Positions 1 to 11,914 of a stretch of DNA of 64,000 nucleotides are shown one piece after another; the first letter of the stretch is position 1, and every line of letters begins with the position of its first letter. The DNA lies in assembly GCA_947184155.2 (NCBI GenBank), contig CAMXCT020001868.1, forward strand, positions 1-64,000, read 5' to 3'. The stretch comes from Cladocopium goreaui (lineage: Eukaryota > Sar > Dinophyceae > Suessiales > Symbiodiniaceae). Under the pieces are notes generated by a model, which was not told where the DNA came from, ran no database searches, and worked only from the letters and a program-made list of their open reading frames with translations. The position numbers were made by a program, and so were the translations under genes.

Positions 1-32
1 CAAGCCTTTCCACTATCATCAGTGACCTAGAC

Positions 33-187
33 ACGTTCTAAGTGTTAAATCCCCGGTACGTTCTAAGTGATGAATCTTGATATTTGGACGTTCTAAGTGT
101 ATGGTTTTCGACGTTCTAAGTGCAAGGCTTAGAACGTAAAAAAAGCAGTAATATTCAGAAAAACATTTCCAAAATACGTTCTAAGTG
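33..187. repeat. cluster of ACGTTCTAAGTG motifs
   Basis: The 12-mer ACGTTCTAAGTG occurs at 33, 58, 88, 111 and 176, with an inverted copy CTTAGAACGT at 128. Spacing is irregular (23 to 30 bases, then a wider gap), so this is a dispersed motif cluster rather than a simple tandem array. The cluster may continue left of the window. Function is unknown. From 188 to about 867 I see no gene, only AT-rich sequence. Confidence 0.7.
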
Positions 188-867
188 ATTGTCCGTCACT
201 ATATACAGTATACATATTTGTACCTTGGGAGTAAATACATATATATATATATGATATTCCATGTGAATATCATGGAATATAACCAGCAATCCGATGTCAA
301 GTGGGTTACAAGTAAAACCCCAGTTCCAAGTAGACAGTCAAAAACTGGGGCTAACCAACCCACTCATCGTTCCTGGGGTGAGACATTAAGTGCACACCCT
401 GTGGATGTCATCAATGGAAACAAGGAGTTCACCAGGAACATGGTGGTTTAACACGCCAGCGTTAAAAAATTGGTTGGATCCACACAATGACAAACAGTCG
501 AACAAATGCAACATCAATATATAGTTGTTTTGCTTAAAAAAGATAATCTGGTTGGGGGGTTCAACCCCTTTTAAAAATATGCAAGTCAGTTGGGATTATG
601 AAATTCCCAATATATGGGAAAATCAAAGCCATGTTCCAAACCACCAGCCAGTAATGACTTCTCTGTGTTAACCATCAAACACGATGGTTTGCTCAATGAA
701 TCGGCCATCAACAATGATGACTTCCCAAAGGTGGGGAAGCCACCAAATCAACAAACACGGGTTATAACAGTTTTTGTTTAGCAGGTACCCTCTGGTTATG
801 ACTAACGTAGCTATTAATTACTTTACTTGTGTGATCCCCACCATGACATTTATACATTTTCTTACTA

Positions 868-1312
868 GCAAATCTTCTGGCATTCTATCTGACATATCTT
901 CTGGCATTCTATCTGGCATATCTTCTGGCATTCTATCTGGCATAGCTTGTGGCATTCTATCTGGCATATCTTCTGGCATATCTTCTGCCAATCTATCTGG
1001 CATATCTTCTGGCATATGTTCTGGCATTCTATCTGGCATATCTTCTGGCATATGTTCTGGCAGTCTATCTGGCATATCTTCTGGCATTCTATCTGGCATT
1101 CTATCTGGCATATCTTCTGGCATATTATCTGGCAAATCTTCTGGCATTCTATCTGGCATATCTTCTGGCATTCTATCTGACATTTTATCTGGCATTCTAC
1201 CTGGCATACCTTCTGGCATTCTATCTGGCAAATCTTTTGGCATTCTACCTGGCATATCTTCTGGCATTCTATCTGACATTCTATCTGGCATATCTTCTGT
1301 CATTCTATCTGG
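868..1312. repeat. 12-bp tandem repeat array
   Basis: Alternating 12-mers of the form TCTGGCATATCT and TCTGGCATTCTA repeat about 37 times with point changes. Because 12 is a multiple of 3, all frames stay open over most of the array and give long Ile/Ser/Gly, Trp/His or Met/Pro/Asp repeat translations on both strands. I read these as by-products of the repeat, not proteins. Confidence 0.85.
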
Positions 1313-1560
1313 CCGTTGAGGTCCAGCGGTGCACATTGAGCTGGGAAGGTCCCAGGTTGAGGTCCAGCGGTGCACACTGAGCTGGGAAGGTCCCAGGTTG
1401 AGGTCCTGCGGTGCACACTGAGCTCGGAAGGTCCCAGGTTGAGGTCCAGCGGTGCACACTGAGCTGGGAAGGCTGAGCTGGGAAGGTCCCAGGTTGAGGT
1501 CCAGCGGTGCACACTGAGCTGGTTTGGTCCCAGGTTGAGGTCCAGCGGTGCACACTAAAC
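1313..1560. repeat. 41-bp tandem repeat
   Basis: A unit starting TTGAGGTCCAGCGGTGCACA and ending AAGGTCCCAGG (41 bases) repeats about six times, with one partial duplication near 1468-1485. It abuts the 12-bp array directly. A purine-rich GGAGGA/GAGGAC stretch follows at about 1640-1720. Confidence 0.8.
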
Positions 1561-1739
1561 TGGGAAGTTGGCAAAGAGCTTGGCGAAGAGTTGGCAAGTC
1601 GGAAGTTGAGGTGGAAGTTGATGCAGACATGGTCGAGGAGAAACTGGAGGAGGCAGAGGAGGAGGAGAAGGCGGAGGACGAGGAGGAAGAGGAGGAGGAG
1701 GACGAGGAGGACAGCTAGCCGAGGAGGAGAACAACTCTG

Positions 1740-4087
1740 ACAAAATCTAACAACCCTCACCTGGCAGGTGGGGAAAAAAACACAATTTTTTAATGGGAAA
1801 ATTCACTATCTACTATGGCAATTTTCCATAGTTATGTTAATTTACCAGAGGGTAAATTAATGGTGTTAAACTATAAACTAATTAGTTGCGACAGTGAGCA
1901 AGCATGTAAAAAAAGTGCCTAACAGCCAAACTGATAAACTTAACTGATTTATATAACCCTCAACAATGGTACTTGAACAATGCAACGTCTGTTTTTAACC
2001 TTTGACGTGAAAAAACGAACAACATACTAATGTTTTTGTGGCAAGATGGTAGGTCTGCATCTGGTGGCATCATCTTCCTCCAATTCTTGGGATCCGCTAC
2101 CAAACCATCACCAATTTTTATACCAACACTGCACAAACATGAATAAAGTCAAGAAGAGTGGTGATATTAGAATCGTCTTATACAAATCAACTTATCTATC
2201 AGTTATATCCATAGAATCATTATATCGTTATATATATATATATATCCATATGGCAGTGTGTCAAAACCAATAGTACCCCTGTAGTTCACATCAAAATAGC
2301 TGGGATTTATGGATGTGAATAACCCACTAAAAATGGTATGTATAGGTATTGATTCCCATATGAGAATCGTCTTATACAAAAATGGAATATAAAACAACAA
2401 ACATGATTGGCACCAGTAGGATGTTATATGCAAACTGACGACATAATGATTCACCAAAAAAATGGGATTTAACCCCATGTTTTTTTTGCAGCCATCTTCT
2501 ACTTAGCTCTGATAACCTCTGTACGTCATTTCAAGTAACAAGTGAATTTCTAACTTTACCGAAATGCATAATACCTAGATTTGGAGGATTGTTGTTTGAT
2601 AGTGACCCTCGTTTCAAATATACAATCCACATTTAGTTTCTTTATTTCAATGTAAACCATATATCATGTTCTCATCATTTTCTAGTCGTTTCATTAAACG
2701 ATCACAATCTGGTTTATATATTTATATAGTAAGCATAACCATATTTTGCTGAACACTTTCTCACACTTTTCCACACTGCAAACCGAAGGTTTCCGTTGGG
2801 CAGCAGGGCAGAGGATTGCAGAGCCCTGCGTCTTCTTGGAGGCCGAGTCTTTGAGCCTCGCTTCAGAGAGGTTTTTTTGGACAAAAACCAGCGAGATCAG
2901 TTAGTTTCTGTTGCTTCAAAAAAATATATATATATAATTATATAAATATATAATTATATATATATGAATATATATGAATATATATGAGATTTCGAAGACT
3001 GTTGAAGTGGTTTGAACATGTTTGAATGATTTTCTTTGTTTAAGGTAGTTTCTAAGCCGAGAGTGCTTTGCACGGTGAAGCGAGTGATTAGCGGTTTCAA
3101 TCCATCCAATATGACTCAATCCGCGGATCATCATACCAAACAAGAAACTTGGGCAGTGCTAGACTGTACCGTGTCAGTCCGTCCCTGCGTCGCACCTGAG
3201 CTCAAAATATTTCAAAATCATGAAAATTCACATTAACATTTAAATATCAAGCAAGCACGTTTCTGATGCAGCTAGTACACCCACGGAGAACAACATGAAA
3301 TATGATTATATGATTAAATATGGTACCCCAAAGTCCCGTGGTATATCATCAGGTTCCCTATTAACATGGCTATAACTGGTCAGTATAGCCGCCCCTCCAT
3401 ATTGATCATATTGTCCCATGAGACTTCTGCTGCTTAAATCGCCGTCTTGTCTTGTTGGTGAACCCCCCCATACTTCACCTATTCTGCATATCAACCCCAA
3501 GGTTCCATGTCGAATGTCACAGAATGTCACTGACATGCAGGTGTGGACCCTTATGACCCTTGAACTTGCTGTGATATCAACATATTAGCACGCATTTATG
3601 GCACACTATTGCTTAATCGACAATCGACCTGAGGAAATCCAACAAGGACCCCCCAAAACAGGTGCTTTCCCAGTTGGAGATCCCTGGTGACGTCAGGTCA
3701 GCATGGATCAGCTTACCCCTCATTTACCACCAATAAATCCCCCCTATCTCGACAATTGACAGTAAAGATCATTTACCCTCTGCTTATTTGACATGGCTAG
3801 GGACAATAAGTTTTTTTGACCAGATAAATCATATGGTTTATCATCGAACTAGACGGGGTCATTTTTCATAGCTATGTAAAATAACCCAAGTGTATTTCCC
3901 ACAATTAATATCTCCATGTTTGAACACCTTTGTTGGATTCAATCCATCTTCATCACTATATAAATCACCATGAATTAAATCATCAACCCATGACCAAAAG
4001 GTAAATTCCTTTTTTTTCTTGGTTCATTTCCCTCTTAATCACCATAAAAATGCCTATGTTCAGCCCATTAAACCAAATCAAACCATA
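1740..4087. other. gene-poor AT-rich stretch
   Basis: No convincing coding region is visible on either strand. The stretch holds short TA microsatellites near 2225-2250 and 2920-2980 and otherwise unique AT-rich sequence. Confidence 0.5.
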
Positions 4088-4327
4088 TTAAATCATATTA
4101 AACTTGAACGATATTAATCCGACAATTTCATACAATTTCCGGATGTTTCTGGCCAACCCTTCATCCAGCGGTTTGTTGCGCACCTCAGCAAGAAGATGCA
4201 GTGGATAGCACCAGGTCCGGGGCCTAAGGTCGGTGTCGCCTCCTTTCGCCTGCACCGTCCCATGATTTTCCGGGTTTGAAAGTGAAACAACTCGACCAAA
4301 ACATGGCAAATCATGGCACATCTTCAT
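4088..4327 (-). CDS. possible exon of unknown gene
   Basis: One minus-strand frame reads as a compact, exon-like peptide with balanced composition. It includes the stretches NHGTVQAKGGDTDLRP and AEVRNKPLDEGLARNIRKLY, unlike the low-complexity frames around it. It stands alone between AT-rich flanks. I do not recognise the family, and splice boundaries cannot be set because dinoflagellate introns often use non-GT donors. It could be a chance open frame. Confidence 0.25.
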   Translation of the reverse strand: MKMCHDLPCFGRVVSLSNPENHGTVQAKGGDTDLRPRTWCYPLHLLAEVRNKPLDEGLARNIRKLYEIVGLISFKFNMI

Positions 4328-5025
4328 TTTTGCCCCTGAATTTAGAGCTTTGAATCAGCCAAGTTGGAGAAACCGTTGAGTTCTTCTTCAAGGCCTCCCT
4401 AGGAAGAAACGGCAAAATCGTATTAAGCTTGGTGGTGTCGCCGAGCGGTGTGGGGTCTCACTTACTTGAGTTGATCGAATCTCAAAGCTATTCACAAAGC
4501 AGTCGACCGTCAACTGATATACTTTTCTCAAGCGATTCGCTTGACATGTTTGCAACATCTTTGTGAATTTGAATACATGATTTGCTCAAGAGAGGCAAAG
4601 TAGAATCAAACAAACAAAGCAACATTTAATAATAGCAACGATCCCATGTACAATAATATCTATCAATCTAATACTTACAGTATTACATCTTATTACATAT
4701 TTTGACTATGTTGTTATTGTTTATATGAACCAAGTAATGAAGGAATTTGTTAAAATTGATGCCACAACTTTTTTGATGCTGAAAACCCCCCCCAGACTTG
4801 CCCGCCCAAAAGCCCCCCATGGCATGTCTTTCATGCAAATTCCATGTCATGTCATACATGGACATGATGCCACAGTCATGGCAAGACATCCCGTGTTCAG
4901 ACATGACATGTCATACATGGACATGCCATGGTCATGGCACGTCATGCCATGTTCCCATCTCATGTGACCATGACATGACAAGCTCCACATGAAGCAGGTC
5001 ATGCTCCCAACTCATGTTCAACCGT

Positions 5026-7686
5026 TCATTTCTTGAAGATTGGTTTCAAAACTCCTTTCGGTTTCGAAGAGCTGGCCACCTCTCTCTCCTTGCGGTGAAA
5101 ATGTGAAACGGTGGAATCTACAATGGCATTGAACATTGCCACATGTTTGGGTTCTTCTCCCTTCAACAGCTCTTTTTGGACAGCTTCCCTCACATCTTGG
5201 AACGATAAAGCTTTGGGGTCCGATTCCTCCATCAAGGTTTTTACAAATTTCTTCGCTTCTTTCTTGAAGTCTCGCTGATCAGGGGACTCATCTTTCTTCT
5301 TTGGCATTCCTGCGGGGGCCGGACAGTGGGCTAGTGTTAATGTTGCATGAATTTGGGACACCCATGGCAGGCATGCAAGTCCATGGTGGTAAACGAAACC
5401 ATGACTCAAACATGACACACATGGGAAACATGGCCAACAAACATGAATACCCACGGTCCCTAACATGGCAAGCATGGCAAAACTCCATGGATGACAAGCA
5501 TGAAACTCCATGTGTGGCAAGCATGGGCTGGCCAATTGGGCTGCCCCAATTGGCCAGCATCATCCCGTCGTCCGCATGAGCCTGTGAGCACGGTACAAGG
5601 CTCCCCGCTGGGTGCTGGACATTTTCAATCCAGTCAGGTCTATCCAGCGGACTTTATCCAGGATGGAGAATGGAATTTGGTTCTCCAAGTCCAAGGTGAA
5701 CCCCCAAAGGTGATTCCGTCAAGGGGACCACGCCAAAGCGGTGGGACATGGTGTTCAATGCCTCCATGACAGCCGGAAGCTCCTTCAGCTTTCTGCCCAT
5801 GTTGGTGTAGCGCTGGCAAGTGCTGAGGTTTTTAAAGGACCAGATGTCAGAATGCATCCTCCCAAAACCATGACAGTTGGTATGTCAACATGAGAGCATG
5901 TCAGCATGATGACAAGCATGTCAACATGGAGTCATGGCCATGTTAAGTCGACATGGAGTCATGGCCACATAGCATCATGTCAACATGGAGTCATGGCACA
6001 TGGCATCATGTCAACATGGAGTCATGGCCATGTTAAGTCGACATGGAGTCACGTCCACATAGCATCATGTCAACATGGAGTCATGGCCATGTTAAGTCGA
6101 CATGGAGTCACGTCCACATAGCATCATGTCAACATGGAGTCTTGGCCACATGGCACCATGTCAACATGGAGTCATGGCCACGTTATGTCGACATGGAGTC
6201 ATGGCCACATGGCATCATGTCAACATGGAATCATCACAACAACTGGTTGCATGGCAACACGGAAACATGGCAACCTGATCAACCATGTTATGGCATGCAA
6301 TCAGTGACAAATCCATGTCAATCATGTCATGACATGTGAATGGGAAGGCCAGGGTGCCATCCCCGCATGTAGCTCCCTTTGCTCAACAAGGCCTCGATCG
6401 CCTTGTCCTCCGACAGGACCATTTCGGTCATTGCGCCGTCCACCATCTTCGCTAGGACAAGGCGCTTGTCGGCCGCCCCGAGTCCAATGACTTGCCGGTC
6501 CCGTTCTTCGTCTTCGACCAGACCTACTAGTAGGTTAGGTAACTCGGAGCTAAGGTGGGAAATTAACATGAACTCCCTGATGCCAATAAGTGTTGGAAAA
6601 CTAATTCAACCGTGGTGCCGAACTTTGCCAAGTCGAACTGCGAGCCCACGCCGTAGCTGTAGAATTCCAACACGATGTCGGCAAGCTCTCTCTTCAACCA
6701 GTGGCAAATGTCACTGTCGTTCCTGAACCAAAAGGCTATCAGAAGCGCAGCTGCCAACTCGGAATCACCGTTGAGCCGCTGCAGGTCTTTGATCTTGTTA
6801 GTGTCTGAAGTCCACAGATCCGAATTCACCTTCACGGTGGGAATGATGTGGCCCAAGTTCCCTGGAACACCGTCCCACTTCATCAAGACAGTCTCGATCC
6901 TGCGAGTCTGCCATACGCCCACTGCCCTTTCCTTATCAAGTTATGTCCATGGTAGGGAGCCTATGATAAAGTCAACATGTGGTACCACAAACCCATATGC
7001 GGGGCATGTTGCAAGTCATGGGCATGTTGGACATGTCATGGTCAAACTCCCATGTGAAACATGATGGCCTGTCATCAGCATGTTGGACATGTCATGGTCA
7101 AATTCCTATTGAAACATGAGAAAATTCATGAGCATATTGAACATGTCATTGGCAAACTCCCATGTGACACACTTGCAAGGCATGAGCTGGCTAAACTGTT
7201 GGTGAATCTCACAAGTGACATGTTGTGGGACATGCTCGGATTTTTCATTTTCAAGCTGACTTCCAGCATGCTGACAGAATAACTCGTGCGGAACAAGTTT
7301 TGACCAGTGTCCCCCAGGGCCAGCATTGCGCAAGACCCCCCAGTCTGAACTCGCGTCTTCTTCGAGAGCGAGTACTTTGAGTTCATCCACTGGTCGGATT
7401 GGGCACTTTGACACCTTCCCTCACCTGAAGCTGTCCATGCCTAAAGCAAAACAGGGCCATGTCATGACGTCATGAGCGAACCGATCTGTTCTATCACCAT
7501 GAAATCACATGCATGTCTCATCTTCAAAGACCACCCCATGACAAACATGACATTCATGCATGGCTCCAAGATAAATAGGAATATCAGGGTGCGAGGACTT
7601 TCCCCATGTAGGAGTCAAATCCCTCACTCATGGCTTCCACCAGAAGTGCTTTCAAGTCCACATCGGTCTTCGTGGATTTCGCCATC
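5026..7686 (-). CDS. multi-exon gene of unknown function
   Basis: Several minus-strand islands read like exons of one gene. (1) The first is an ATG start at 7686 beginning MAKSTKTDVDLKALLVEAMS. (2) An island lies near 7270-7420, frame uncertain. (3) 6563-6922 contains HIIPTVKVNSDLWTSDTNKI and continues after a frame change at a TTTT run (about 6600) into 6330-6600, with LVEDEERDRQVIGLGAADKR. (4) About 5567-5715 contains FTLDLENQIPFSILDKVRWI. (5) 5026-5308 ends in a Lys-rich tail, SSSKPKGVLKPIFKK. The gaps between islands are CATG-rich repeats, as expected for repeat-filled introns. No family was recognised. Joining and phase are inference; a decayed pseudogene is possible. Confidence 0.4.
5895..6240. 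repeat. CATG-rich tandem repeat in a putative intron
   Basis: Units built from GTCAACATGGAGTCATGGCC and GTTAAGTCGACATGGAGTCA repeat about ten times in a higher-order pattern. The array lies between exon-like islands of the minus-strand gene and so is probably intronic. Similar but less ordered CATGTCATG-type repeats occur at 4840-5010, 5340-5540, 6990-7160, 17860-18080 and 18970-19320. Confidence 0.75.
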
Positions 7687-8109
7687 TTCCCAAAAGCTCT
7701 GGTTAGGCTAAATTCTATCTATTAGGTTATATCTTGTTTTCTGACTATTAGTTAAATTGTGTTTTTACCGATTAGGTAAAACAACTGTTTTACCTAATAG
7801 TCAGAATGATCAAATAACATTTTTTTCTTTAGGTTATTTATATGAATAATTTTTTTCTTATAGGTTATTTATATGAATAACCTGTATTGGTACCTTTTTT
7901 GGAGAAACTTCGTTTTCTTTATATACAAAAAATATTTTGTAATCTCCAATTACACATTTTTTGGTTTGATACATTTTTCCGATAAAATGATGCTGAAAAA
8001 ACTAAATACAAAAGAAAACCAGAAAACATATATTTTGGATTGGACAAACCGACACAGGATAGAAACAAAAAACACATGCCAAAAAGTAATATATTGTATA
8101 TACATGGAT

Positions 8110-8192
8110 ATGTCTCAAAACGAGGTGTCTTTTTTTGGTTCCTAAAGGGGTTCTTTGAGAGAAAAAAAGGACACCTCATTTTGAGACAACCT
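8110..8192. repeat. perfect-stem hairpin in the foldback arm
   Basis: GTCTCAAAACGAGGTGTC followed by a T run pairs with an A run followed by GGACACCTCATTTTGAGAC. The mirror copy in the other arm lies at 11207-11290 with a similar GTCTGAAAATGAGGTG and CACTTCATGTTGAGAC stem. Confidence 0.7.
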
Positions 8193-9597
8193 TCCCCCCC
8201 ACACACACTTATATATATATACATAATCATAGATATAAATACAAAACATTACACACACACACATATATATATATACACACATATATATATACATAGATAT
8301 ATATAAATAAACTTGAATAAATACATAAAGAAAAAATAAATAATTATATATAAATAAATAAAGAAAAACATAGTTTGCAAAAATCAGCGATTTTTTTCGG
8401 GGCGCGAAACCACCACAGGACAAAACCAAAAAAAATATAAAACATAAAAATAGAATTAATGTTCAGTTCAAGAAAAAACAATTAAACCAAAAACTCACAT
8501 AGCCAACAACCCAAAATAAAAAATTCAAAAACTGTGAAACATATGGTTCAACAAGTACTTTGCCAGCTGCATTGTATTTCGAAAAACACGAATTCATGTG
8601 AATTCATGGGTGCTCATGCGCGCTCAAGTGGTCATGGGTGTCCATGGATGTTCATAGTTGTTCATGCGTGTGTATGGGTGTTCATGTATTTTTGTTTGTT
8701 TGTCATTTTGTTTTGCTGCCATCCACTTTCTTTGAACTTAAAAAAATGAACGTGAGATGGAGGTCCCAGCCCTGGGCCGATTTCTTTGTTGAATTATCGG
8801 CAATCCAAGGGTTTGAAGGGGCCTTTTTTGAAATCAGTTCAGGCAACAGTAGTTTTATAAAGACAAACTGTCAAGACTGGATGGCCTTTCATGGTTGTAC
8901 TCATTTTTTTTGCAAAAAATAAACGGCCAATTCAGCCCAGACTTGATCAATCACTAAAGGGCCTCCAGCCCTCGATATCAGAAAATCAAACACAATTAGC
9001 AATAACCTGGGGCTCTCCATCCTTGACATTTATGCCAAAAAAAAATCTGACTATATAAAGACAAACAATGACTTGGTGTTCAGCATTCACATTTTCTATG
9101 CAGTTAAACCTGGAATTTGCCAGTAAATTTTTGGTTTTGCAGTTTTCAGATTCATGTTTACAAAAAGAAGGAAAAAGGTTGTCAATCCCAGAGCCCATCC
9201 ATTACTACGTTACTACGTTTTTATTTCGTCAAACCTATTTGCAAGAAGATGCCATCCAACCCAGGGTTAATCAATCACTTGGGCCTTCCCATGCAAATCC
9301 ATTTCCTAAAAATTAATCCAAATGTTTTGCAATGACTTGAGGCCCTCCAATCATCAAATTCATTTACATGTGCATGGGAAAATCTCTCCGAGAAAGTGTT
9401 TGGTTGAAGATTTTTTGATATGGAAAACATGGCTGGTCAAACATTTTTTTGAAAAAAACGCATGTTTAAAAAAAAAACTTTTTGAATAAAATTCGGTCTT
9501 TTTCTGAATAAATATGATTGTTTTTAACTAAAAACAAAGATCTGAGTAAAACCAAGATTGTTTTGTGAATAAATCCAAGGTTTTTTGAAGATTTTCA

Positions 9598-9912
9598 AGG
9601 AAATGAGGTGTAAGTTTGATGTAAGTTTGCATCAAAACTTTTGAGGTGTAAGTTTACATCAAACTTACACTATGTAAGTTTACACCAAACTTACATATCA
9701 AAAGTGTAAGTGAACATCAAACTTACACTGAGAAGTGTAAGTTTGCACTTGTATGTGTAAGTTTGATGTAAACTTACACTTTTGATATGTAAGCTTGGTG
9801 TAAACTTACACTCTTGATGTGTAAGTTTAGTGTAAGTTTGATGTAAACTTGCACCTCAAAAGTTTTCATGCAAACTTACAAACTTACACCTCATTTCCTT
9901 GAAAATCTTAAA
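9598..9912. repeat. palindromic core of TGTAAGTTTG repeats
   Basis: The centre of the foldback element is built from many direct and inverted copies of GTGTAAGTTTGATGTAAG and its complement, so the segment can self-pair in many registers. CTTGAAAATCTT-type sequence bounds it on both sides as part of the larger inverted repeat. Confidence 0.8.
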
Positions 9913-11914
9913 AACATCTTGGATTTATTCACAAAATGATTTTATTCAAGAGAAATCTGGGTTTTTAGTCAATCAAATGATGTTTATTCAGCAAAAATCT
10001 TGATTTTATTTTAAAAAACTTGTTTTTTTAAAATGTTTTTTGTCAAAAAATGGTTGGTCAATCACTTTTTTCCATCAAATCTTCAACCATACACTTTCTG
10101 GGAGAGATTTTCCCATGCACATGTGAATGAATCTGATGACTGGGGGGCCCCAAGTCATTGCAAAACATTTGGATCAATTTTCAGGAAATGGATTTGCATG
10201 GGAAGGCCCAAGTGATTGATTAACTCTGGGTTGGATTGCATTTTCTTGCAAATAGGTTTGACGAAAAAAGTAGTAACGTAGTAATGGATGGGCTCTGGGA
10301 TTGACAACCCTTCTCTTTATTTTGGGTAAATTCTGGGTTTACTTGCCTCAAAGACATGAATGCCGATCACCTCAACTCACTTGCATTGTTTGGTAGTTTC
10401 GTTGTTTTTTCAATGGGGAGAAAGGCCAAGGATGGAGAGCCCCAGGTCATTGCAAATCTTTGGGAAGGTGTTTTGATGTACACAGGTTTGAGGGATGGAG
10501 ACCCCCTTAGTGATTGATCAAGTTTTGGCTGGATTGTTCCGTTTAGTTTTTGCAAAAACACCTTGAATACAACCAATTCCCACCAAGCAATTTGCAAACA
10601 TTTTGTGCTTGCCACTACTTGCTTACAAGTGGAAAACCTTCCAGTCTTGACCGCTTTTGTTTATGAATCTGTTACTGGCCAACGTTCAAGATGATTTCAA
10701 AAAAAAAACATTCAAAGCCAGGGTTTGCCAATGATTTGGGGTTCTCTGGCCCCAAATTTATGTTAAAAATAAACAAATAACCATCGAGTCCGAGCTGACC
10801 AAGAACTCGGGGATTTCCATCTGGTCACCAAGGCACAGGTTTTGCAGCCAAATAGCAGCGCATGAGAGAAAACCACCAACCAAATCAGCAAGTGTGCCAT
10901 TTTATACCCAAAAATCGCGCGCGAACCTCACGATAAATTACTTTGATTTTTCTTTTTGGGCATGGAAACCCACTGAGTAAGCTAAATGGGTGGCAGCCGA
11001 AAAAATGAAAAACACGCATGAACACCCATGGACAAGTTAGGTTTTGGATAATTGTTTTCACACTTTTTGATTTATTACTTTGTGTTGTTGTTTTTGCATT
11101 TGTTGGTTTCATTGTTCTTCTTGTTTTTGGTTTTTCAGCCTGTGCTGGCTTGGCGCTCCCAAAAGCTATCCATTGCCATTGTTGCAAAACATGTTTTTTT
11201 CTTGTTTGGGTATGTCTGAAAATGAGGTGACCTTTTTTCGCTTCAACGTGACCATTTTGGGGTCAAAAAAGGACACTTCATGTTGAGACATACCCATTTG
11301 CTCATATATTGTTTTGGACATGTGTTTTGTTGCTTCCATGCTGTGTTGGCTTGCCCCATCTAAAACATATCCGACTGAAATTTACAGATTCACTTTAGCA
11401 CAAAAGGCTTCACTTTGGCACAAAAAATCACTTCAGACCCGCATATATCAAAAGAAACGACATACACCACTCACAAAACAATGAAGAAACATTTGAAAAA
11501 ACTATTTGCCCAAAAACATGTAATTCAAAAATTCCAAAGGAAACAAATATGGAAAAAGACTGGGTCTTTTGTTTGAACTGTTGGAAATATAGCTTGACGA
11601 AAGAAAAGCAAAGTCTAAAACAAGACAGTTTTTAGGTTATTCGGCTAAATAAACTATTTAGGCAAACAGGCAAACAACCTAAAAGACAGAACACCAAATA
11701 ACCTAATAGATAGAATTTAACATTAAAAACTAAAATAACCTAATAGGCAGGAATTAGCCTAACCAGAGCTTTTTGTGCTTCTGCCTGTTGCCTTTGGGCT
11801 GCAACAACGGACGCATCAGCCATAGCCCTGAGTCAGACGAGGTCACCAGGTCAGAATCCTGAAGTCAAATTGAAATTTTGAGCCTTACAAGCTGCATCAG
11901 TGATGCCAGCGTGC

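Larger units (their letters stand above)
7692..11774. mobile_element. 4.1-kb foldback element
   Basis: The ends are inverted repeats: AAAAGCTCTGGTTAGGCTAA starts at 7692 and its complement ends at 11774, followed inward on each side by copies of TCTATCTATTAGGTTAT. Matching sequence pairs continue inward on both arms at equal distance from a centre near 9740: hairpins at 8110-8192 and 11207-11290, a GTCCATGG-TGTTCATG segment at 8640 and 11030, and a close inverted match between about 9105-9480 and 10020-10345. No coding capacity was recognised. No clear target duplication was seen. It resembles a non-autonomous foldback or large MITE-like DNA element; the arms have decayed outside the core. 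Confidence 0.7.

Noticed and set aside
774..1630. Long open frames on both strands over the 12-bp and 41-bp arrays
   Set aside because: Every frame is open because the 12-base period is a multiple of three; the translations are low-complexity and have no domain.
11243..11262. Dinoflagellate spliced-leader relict (CCATTTTGG)
   Set aside because: The match ends after CCATTTTGG and lacks the following CTCAAG; it lies inside a foldback hairpin.
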